DNA from: Mesostigma viride
Taxonomy: Eukaryota > Streptophyta > Mesostigmatophyceae > Mesostigmatales > Mesostigmataceae
DNA: 64,000 nucleotides
Direction of reading: 5' to 3'
NCBI GenBank assembly: GCA_009746045.1
Contig: RPFO01000041.1
Span: forward strand, 9,641,468 to 9,705,467
In this document: positions 57,029 to 64,000 of the stretch, in pieces
Layout of the letters: every line of letters starts with the position of its first letter
How positions within the stretch are numbered: the first letter of the stretch is position 1
The notes under the pieces: model-generated
Database searches by the model: none
The model's input: the letters and a program-made list of their open reading frames with translations, nothing else
Told to the model about the DNA's origin: nothing
Translations under genes and position numbers: made by a program

Positions 57029-57169
57029 GTTACTGGCAATTAGTGATGAGACAACATAAGGACACACTTGCTAGCCTGTGACACTGGTCCCATACTACAG
57101 TTCTTTTAGTGAACATTTGTTCTGGCTTGCTTGAGTTTGTTTTCCGGCCTGTGTGCCGAGTAAGGGGGG
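57029..57169 (+). other. COP-3 3' untranslated region and polypurine tract
   Basis: Same 141-bp layout as after COP-1, ending AAGGGGGG before the LTR. Confidence 0.8.
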
Positions 57170-57600
57170 TGTCAGAAGTATCGACACACCTGCCTGAAAC
57201 TAGTACTTATAGTTTAGTGCTAGCTCTGGACTACATGAACGGGCATGTGCCGCATGTTTAAGTTCTGTTCCATAAGTGACCCAGTCATTCTGTGACTGAC
57301 CTTGAACTTTGGTTGTGAATGGTTGGCTTGAGATCACGTTATGATTGTAACTGCCACACAGTCAGAAAAGAACCGGTTTGGTGTGGCCACGTTGTAGGTA
57401 GATCATAACTGCTACCCAGTAGCTGAGCCTGGAATTGTTTAAAAGGCGAAGCTACGCACCTTGTTTGCTCTCTAGTACCTCACACCTCACACACTCCTGT
57501 GGTGGAACTAGCAGCCGGCCAGCTGCCGACTGAGACTTATTTTTATCTGAGTGAAATAAAGTAAAACTTTGTGGCAAACATTGTTTTCTCACTCCTAACA
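57170..57600 (+). repeat. Shared middle LTR (3' of COP-3 and 5' of COP-4)
   Basis: 431 bp. Preceded by a polypurine tract and followed directly by the primer-binding site, so it serves both neighbours. Has GTTGTGAATGG (as in COP-1) and TTTGCTCTCTAG (unlike either pair). Confidence 0.95.
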
Positions 57601-57845
57601 TGGCATCGGAGTGCGGTTCGCACGCCTTTCGACCTGCTTACCGCTGGTAAAAGTCGTTTCCGAGGCTCTGCTCGCGGTTGACTTTAGATTTGTGTATTTC
57701 GGCAAGATTTGCATGACGACAGCGTAGGCGGAGGTTTGATTCCCGTCTGGCGCGTAATACAAAAGGTGCTTGGTTCGATTCCTGGCCGGAATCTATTGGC
57801 CAACGTTACCTTTTTTTCGGAGTTTTTTGCTGTTTTTTTGCTGGA

Positions 57846-58169
57846 ATGGCTTCCGGCACTCGCAGCCAGGTCGCTTCCGCGGGTCGCGCTGCTGGCAGTA
57901 ACGATTTTGATGCCGATGACGCTGCCGGTCTGGCCGCTTTGACTGCATCATCCGTAACTCTTACCGATTCGGGTCTCCCAGGCGAAGTATTTTTTGACGC
58001 AGCAGCTGGGCTGGCTGCCCTGGCTTTGCACCCGCCAGGTGGTGACGAGGACGCCGCCCACGGTGCTCCCGACGGTGAGAATCCGGCGGTTGACGGTGGT
58101 GGTTTGAGCCGCGGTACGGCGGGGGGGGCCCCGCCCGAGCCTCCTTTGTGGCTTGCAAGGAGCTTTTGA
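57846..58169 (+). CDS. COP-4 leader ORF
   Basis: 107 codons, same protein as the COP-1 leader, again overlapping gag at -1 with GCG GGG GGG GCC in leader phase. Confidence 0.5.
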   Translation: MASGTRSQVASAGRAAGSNDFDADDAAGLAALTASSVTLTDSGLPGEVFFDAAAGLAALALHPPGGDEDAAHGAPDGENPAVDGGGLSRGTAGGAPPEPPLWLARSF

Positions 58170-58843
58170 AGGATGTTCGTGGGGTCAAGGTTTTTACCGG
58201 CTCAGATTGGACGCTGTGGATCCCTTTTAAGGACCATTTCTTGGGCCTTGTTTCCCTTTATGCTGGCCTCCTTGGAGTGCTGGCAGGTGTTGTCCAGAAC
58301 GTGCAACTGGATCGGCTCCTTTACGTTGCCTTGTTGGCCGTCGTCGATGGGCCTGCGCGTGCCTTGATGCAGACGCTCCCCCTGGATCGTCGCCTGGGCA
58401 GTCTGGCCATCACCAAGCTCATCCAGGTCTATGAGCATGGCAAGCTCACCAAGTCCATGCGTCTGGACTTGTGGAAACAAATGGCCCAACTTCGTCAAAC
58501 TGCTCGCGAGACTGTGGAGCCGTATGTGAACCGCTCGGAACTGCTGTACGCCAAGCTACAGGCTGCAGGCATTACGTTCCCAGTCGCTGCCTTCATTGCC
58601 AGCGTCCTCAGCGGTCTGCGCGCCGAGTACAGGCCCGCGCTAATCTCCCTCCGTCTTGACGAGGTCGAGACTGTTCCGGTCCTGCGGCAGCGCCTGATGG
58701 AAGTTGAAGATCTGCTGACGGGTGGCCTCCCGTCCCCTGCAGATTCTGGCTCTGCCTCCAACCACGCATACCATACCCCTGGCCGGGGGCGTGGCCCACG
58801 GCATGGCGGTGCCCGCGGCAACGGCAACGGCAGCAGCAACGGA

Positions 58844-58874
<31 letters not shown>

Positions 58875-58891
58875 ACGGCACCGGCAACGGA

Positions 58892-58933
<42 letters not shown>

Positions 58934-61900
58934 CATGGCAACGGCCGCGCCCACGGCAATGGCCACGGCAACGGCCACAGCCATGGCGGCAGCAGCGGGG
59001 GGCGCGGCGGGCGCGGTGGTGGTCGCGGTGGTGGCGCAGGGGTCGGGCGTGGTCGCGGGCCGCCCTGCTCCGTCTGCGCCAAGCCTGGACATGACGCCGC
59101 CACCTGCTGGACTGCCCATCCCGCCCAGCGCCCTGCTCACCTCCGCGGTGACGGCGCCGGGCACGCCCATCACACCGACGCAGGCCTGCCTCCCTTGGAG
59201 ACGACGTACGCGTTCCACGTGGGTCGAGGCCCTTTGTGTGCTTCCCTGCGCGCCAACCCTTTAGGTGCTTCCCTGCGCGACGGTGTGCAGCCTCACGGGC
59301 AGGCCTCGCTTCGTCCAGTGCACGGCCTTGCGCCTTCCCCGTCCCGCTCGGGCAGTCGTCTCTCGGCACCCCGCCCCAGCACCTCCTCGGACTCGACGGC
59401 TGGTTCCTCAACCACCGCTCCTTCTGTGCTTCACACGGCCGCAACGGCCTCGGCTAGGTGTGCCCCGGAGTGGGTGGTTGACACGGGTGCCACGTACCAC
59501 ATGACGCCTCACCGGGCGGACTTTGGCGATGGATTTGATCCCGCCTTCCGGCTGCGCATCACCGGCTCGGGCGGCAATCTGCATGCGGGCGGCAGGGGCC
59601 CTCTGCTTCTCCGGCTCGGCACCCCGGACGTGCACCTCGGCCCAGCTTTGTATGTCCCAGGCCTTCAGGCCCGCCTACTCTCGGTGAGCCAGCTCTTTAA
59701 AGCCGGCCATGATGTGGACTTTAAGCACCTGCGCCTCACTTTGGGGACCCGCACGTTCCCCCTCGTGGAGTGTGACGGCATTTACTTGCTCCGCGGGGTG
59801 GCGCCCCATGCCCTCGCCACATCAGCCGCCCCCGTGGACCTGATGCAGTGGCACCTGCGCCTCGGACACGCTGGCGCGGATCGTATTGCTCGGCTAGCCG
59901 CCGACCCCGCCTCAAACATGGTGACCCACGGTCCCAAGGCTCCCACGTGTCCTTCCTGCCCTGCCGGACACTTGCGGCGGAGCAGCTTTCCCCCCAGCAC
60001 GACGCCACGCTGCGCGACCCCTCGCCATCGCCTGCACTGCGACCTGCTAGGTCCCATGCGGACCCCTGCCGTGTTGGGGGACTGGCGGTATGTCCTGGGC
60101 ATCACGGATGAAGCCACTCGTTTTCACTGGGTTTACTTCTTGAAGACGAAGGACGCTGCCGTTGGGAGCCTGCGTCACTTCCTGGCCACGGAGATCAAGC
60201 CGTTCCGGGCGTCCGCGGCCACGGCGCCTGTGGAGCTTCGCTCCGACCAAGACGCGGTTTTCACTGGCCAGGACTGGCGCGCCGTCTGCGCCGAGTATGG
60301 CGTGCGGCAAGAGTTCTCGTCCCCCTATACGCCGGAGCAGAACGGCGTGGCGGAGCGATTCTGGGGCGTCGCAGTTAGCATGACCAGGAGCATGCTGGCG
60401 CATGCTGGCCTCGGCAAGGAGTTCTGGGCTCTAGCCTTTGCATGCGCCATCTACATCATCAACAGGCTGCCCTGCCGCAGCAACCCGGAGCACGCAACGC
60501 CCTACTTCCTCATGTATGGGCGCCCTGCGGATTTATCCGGCATGCGTGTGTTTGGCTGCCCCTCCCACGTCTTGGTTGAGGGGGCAGCCCGTGAGAAGTT
60601 TGATTCTCGCGCTGAGGATGGCCTCTTCGTGGGATACAAGCTTGACTCCCCGGCCTACCTCGTATGGGTGCCCGACAAGGCGACGGGCGGCGGGCGTGTC
60701 ATCGAGCGCAAGCACGTGCAGTTCGACGAGACGTGGCGCAACCGGGCCCCGCAGGCTGCGCAGTGGCTCCCGGCGGCCCCCTTTGCGGAGGCCGACCTCT
60801 TTCCCGCCGACATGCTGACTCCTGCCCCTTTGCAGTTACCCTCTGCCTCTGCCGAGGACTCTGGGGGGCCGGCAACGCCCTCCACTGCCTTGCCCGCAGG
60901 CCGTGAGGACAGCTATGTCAGCATCGGGGGGACTCCTGAGCGTTTCGTTCTCCCCCCGGCCGCCGCTGCGGCCATCCAGGCACTTGTGCGGAACGGCCAT
61001 GCTCCGACGGCTCCGGCTCCTGCCTCGGCGCCGACATCTTACCTCACCGTGTCAGATGCTCGACAGCATGCCCCTCTGTTGCGCGGACAGGCCTCTGGCC
61101 ACTCGCGTTCTGCGGCGTCATATGAACACGCCGGGGCGGGGATGCCTCCGCCGCATTTGAGTACCTCGGTTGACCTGGAGAGCACGGCTGACAGCACCGG
61201 CTATTCTCCTCCGGCGTCCCCTGGTGCCTCTGCAGGTCTCCTCCCCGTGTGGGGTTCCCGTGGTGCTGCCTTGTGTGGCGACCTTTCTCATGGCAGTAAC
61301 ACCCCCGCTCCCCCTGGTTTCGGGGGCGATGATGTATTGGATGACGCACTTTCTTCCTGGCCGGATCAACCTGTCACCAAGGCTGCACGGATCCACGCGC
61401 ATCACTCACTTGTCGCTGACCTGTGCTTCGCTGCTGCTTTTCATAGCCAGCCTGCGTCCGTGCCCTCCTCTCCCGCTGCCGCCCTTGCCTTGCCGGAATG
61501 GCGCACGGCCATGGAGAGTGAGCTGGCCAGCCTCCAGGAGCACCAGGTTTACGAGCTTCTGCATATGCGTGATCTTCCGCGCGGTGCCAAGCTCCTACCC
61601 ACCAAGTGGGTCTTCGCCCAGAAAGCTGATGGGCGGTGCAAGGCCCGGTTTGTGTGCAAGGGGTTTGCACAGCGCGAGGGCATTGATTTCGGTGAGACTT
61701 TTGCTCCCACCGTCCGTGCTGCCACCGTGCGCCTGGGCTTGGCTCGTGCTGGCACTGCTGGCCACCCCATCCGGCAGCTGGATGTCCGCACCGCGTTCCT
61801 CTATGCTGAGTTGGAGGAGGACGTGTATGTCCTTCCCCCCAAGGGCTTTGAGGAGCGCGACCCCACTGGCCAAACGTACCTCTGGCGCCTCCGGCGGAGC

Positions 61901-62970
61901 CTCTATGGGCTCAAACAGGCGCCCCGGAACTGGCACCACACGCTCCGGGACTACCTCATCCATGAGACTGGCGCTGTCCAGAGCACCACGGACACGTGTC
62001 TGTTCCTGTATGTTGGTGGTTTTGCCTTCGTCCATGTCGACGATCTCCTGGTCTCCCACTCCTCGGCGGAGTGGCTATCGCAGTGGACCCAACGGGTGTC
62101 CCAGCGCTTCCAGATCACCGAGACGGATGCCCCCTCCCTCTTTCTGGGGGTCTCCCTGGTCCTCGACCCGCCGGCGCGCACAGTTTTTCTGCACCAAGGC
62201 CCGTATCTGGAGGCCCTCGCTGAGCGCTTTGGGGTCTCCCCACGGGCGGTGAAGACGCCCGTCGTCCCCAACACCCCCCGTGGTGAGGGGGGGCTTCTCA
62301 ACGCGGACGACACTCGCGTCTACCAAGCGATCACCGGGGCACTCCTGTATGCGATGGGATGCACTCGGCCTGACCTGGCATTCGCAGTCAACCTGCTGAC
62401 TCAGAATATGAAAAACCCTACTGTAAGCGACCTTGGGCTGGCACGCCGGGTGCTTCAGTACGCGGTACACACCAAGGACCTGGGTCTGTCCTACTCGGGG
62501 CAGGGGGGGCTGGTGGCCTACTCGGATGCCGACTGGGCAAACGATCCTGTGGACCGCAAGTCAATCACTGGCAACGTGGTCATGTACCGCGGTGCTGCGG
62601 TGGAGTGGACCAGTCGCAAGCAGCCCACTCCAGCCCTGTCCACCTGTGAGGCCGAGTACATGGCCCTGTGCGGTGTCACGCAGCAGGTGGTCCCCTTCTC
62701 ACCATCACCAAGGAGTTGGGTGACCCGGCCTCAGGGCCAATTCAGGTGTTTTGCGACAACACTGGTGCTGTGGCTCTGTCACGAGACCCTGTTCACCCTC
62801 GGCGTACCAAGCACATCGACGTCAAGTACCACTACATTCGCGCGAAGGTCGCGGATGGCACCGTTCAGGTGTCTCACCTTCCTGGGGCAGCGATGATCGC
62901 CGACATGCTCACCAAGGCACTACCTGAGCCACGTTTTGTGGAGCTCAGACACAAGTTGTTGGGTATTTGA
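58148..62970 (+). pseudogene. COP-4 gag-pol, single-base deletion near the end of RNase H
   Basis: Complete Gag, protease, integrase, RT and most of RNase H in one frame from 58148. At 62692-62695 the CCCCC of the other copies is CCCC, shifting the frame after TQQVVP. Translation then ends at 62896 with an unrelated tail, and the true C terminus (HIDVKYHYIR, ADMLTKALP) lies in the other frame to 62970. About 90 residues of RNase H are lost. Either a recent inactivating mutation or a homopolymer assembly error. Gly-Asn tract length equals COP-3. Confidence 0.92.
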
Positions 62971-63111
62971 GTTACTGGCAATTAGTGATGAGACAACATA
63001 AGGACACACTTGCTAGCCTGTGACACTGGTCCCATACTACAGTTCTTTTAGTGAACATTTGTTCTGGCTTGCTTGAGTTTGTTTTCCGGCCTGTGTGCCG
63101 AGTAAGGGGGG
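62971..63111 (+). other. COP-4 3' untranslated region and polypurine tract
   Basis: Same layout as after COP-1 and COP-3. Confidence 0.8.
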
Positions 63112-63543
63112 TGTCAGAAGTATCGACACACCTGCCTGAAACTAGTACTTATAGTTTAGTGCTAGCTCTGGACTACATGAACGGGCATGTGCCGCATGTT
63201 TAAGTTCTGTTCCATAAGTGACCCAGTCATTCTGTGACTGACCTTGAACTTTGGTTATGAATGGTTGGCTTGAGATCACGTTATGATTGTAACTGCCACA
63301 CAGTCAGAAAAGAACCGGTTTGGTGTGGCCACGTTGTAGGTAGATCATAACTGCTACCCAGTAGCTGAGCCTGGAATTGTTTAAAAGGCGAAGCTACGCA
63401 CCTTGTTTGCTCTCTCAGTACCTCACACCTCACACACTCCTGTGGTGGAACTAGCAGCCGGCCAGCTGCCGACTGAGACTTATTTTTATCTGAGTGAAAT
63501 AAAGTAAAACTTTGTGGCAAACATTGTTTTCTCACTCCTAACA
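63112..63543 (+). repeat. COP-4 3' LTR (432 bp)
   Basis: Shares TTATGAATGG and TTTGCTCTCTCAG with the LTR at 39690, which also shares its CAAAG duplication. Confidence 0.95.
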
Positions 63544-63548
63544 CAAAG

Positions 63549-64000
63549 GCGGGCGAGTCTGGCGCGGCGCCGGCCATTGGGCCCCGGAATAAGAAATCCC
63601 GAGCGCCAGACCTCCGCACTCGACCCCCGCACAAGAGTTTTCTTCATCCTGGCCCGAATAGGAGCTTCCTGCTGTTTTGCCTGGATGTCCATTGTCGGAG
63701 ATTATTTTTTTCACTCATGAGTTAAAAACTCACCCCCGGACCAGAATCAGACCGGGGATCGCCGCCGCGCCTGGTTGCGAGCTACTCCAAGAATGCCGTG
63801 GACTGCCCTTGCGGCGTATCCAGACGGGAAGTCTGCGTAACCAGCGTAAACCAGACTCCAGCCTCAACTCACGTCGGTAGGTGTACGAATGTAGCCATGC
63901 CGTAAGTACAGGTAAAAGCTGTTAAAACCCTATGCCAGAGACAGCTGCTGACAAAGTTACAGTGCAGCGGGCACCCCCGGCAGCCATAGCGGGAAGGATA
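63549..64000. other. Right flank, non-coding
   Basis: No supported gene. Holds the inverted partner (63611-63669) of the repeat at 16267 and a CCCCGG...CCGGGG hairpin near 63734-63757. Confidence 0.5.

Larger units (their letters stand above)
39690..63543 (+). mobile_element. 24-kb tandem COP array in one target site, with nested element B
   Basis: CAAAG lies directly before the first LTR (39685-39689) and directly after the last (63544-63548). Order: LTR 39690-40121; COP-2 interior to 44688; element B 44689-52329; COP-3 interior 52330-57169; LTR 57170-57600; COP-4 interior; LTR 63112-63543. One duplication around three COP interiors implies one original insertion later expanded by recombination. 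The two outer LTRs share TTATGAATGG and TTTGCTCTCTCAG; the middle LTR differs at both places. Confidence 0.85.

Overview
This window is eukaryotic nuclear DNA made almost entirely of mobile elements and simple repeats. It contains three kinds of Ty1/copia-type LTR retrotransposon, LINE remnants, terminal-inverted-repeat (TIR) DNA elements, fold-back elements, minisatellites, a CAG/CTG polyglutamine tract and (TTAA)n, (GGGA)n and poly-C tracts. I see no operons, rRNA, complete tRNA or CRISPR array. The GC-rich codon use of the copia elements and the overall element mix would suit a large-genome green-lineage alga, but that assignment is a low-confidence inference. I recognise no host housekeeping gene.

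Layout. 55-9463: a 9.4-kb element bounded by a perfect 29-bp TIR. It holds a long 8-bp minisatellite, a minus-strand Cys-cluster/polyQ gene, a repeat-filled divergent promoter region and a plus-strand transposase-like gene whose middle is replaced by a GC-rich minisatellite. 9464-17642: gene-poor DNA with a decayed Myb/SANT-like gene, a LINE ORF1-like fragment, a LINE ORF2 3' end and a 196-bp TIR element. 17648-25464: LTR retrotransposon 'element A' (5-bp duplication CCGGT, near-identical LTRs, several frameshifts). 25470-31112: intergenic DNA with a long fold-back element, a TTAA-flanked CCC...GGG element (piggyBac-like ends) and a (GGGA)n tract. 31118-39399: copia element COP-1 (duplication AAAAC) with an intact 1609-codon gag-pol frame, its 3' LTR split by a 1.9-kb composite insertion. 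39690-63543: a 24-kb copia array inside one duplication (CAAAG): LTR, truncated COP-2, retrotransposon 'element B', 5'-truncated COP-3, LTR, COP-4, LTR.

How the genes work together. COP elements have the usual copia order Gag, protease (PR), integrase (IN), reverse transcriptase (RT), RNase H (RH). Their gag-pol frame has no ATG and overlaps a 107-aa leader ORF in the -1 frame at a run of eight G in all three copies that retain this region, which suggests programmed frameshifting. Elements A and B are relatives of each other with an unusual arrangement: an extra ORF before gag, a gag that stops at UGA-CU, then a pol in the order IN-PR-RT-RH, with DTN instead of DTG in the protease, D-D-29-E spacing in integrase and HGDD at the RT active site. 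Both copies share all of these, so this clade is the best candidate here for something not yet described.

Caution: many frameshifts in A, B and COP-4 are single-base indels in or near homopolymers and could be assembly errors. All alignments were made by eye.
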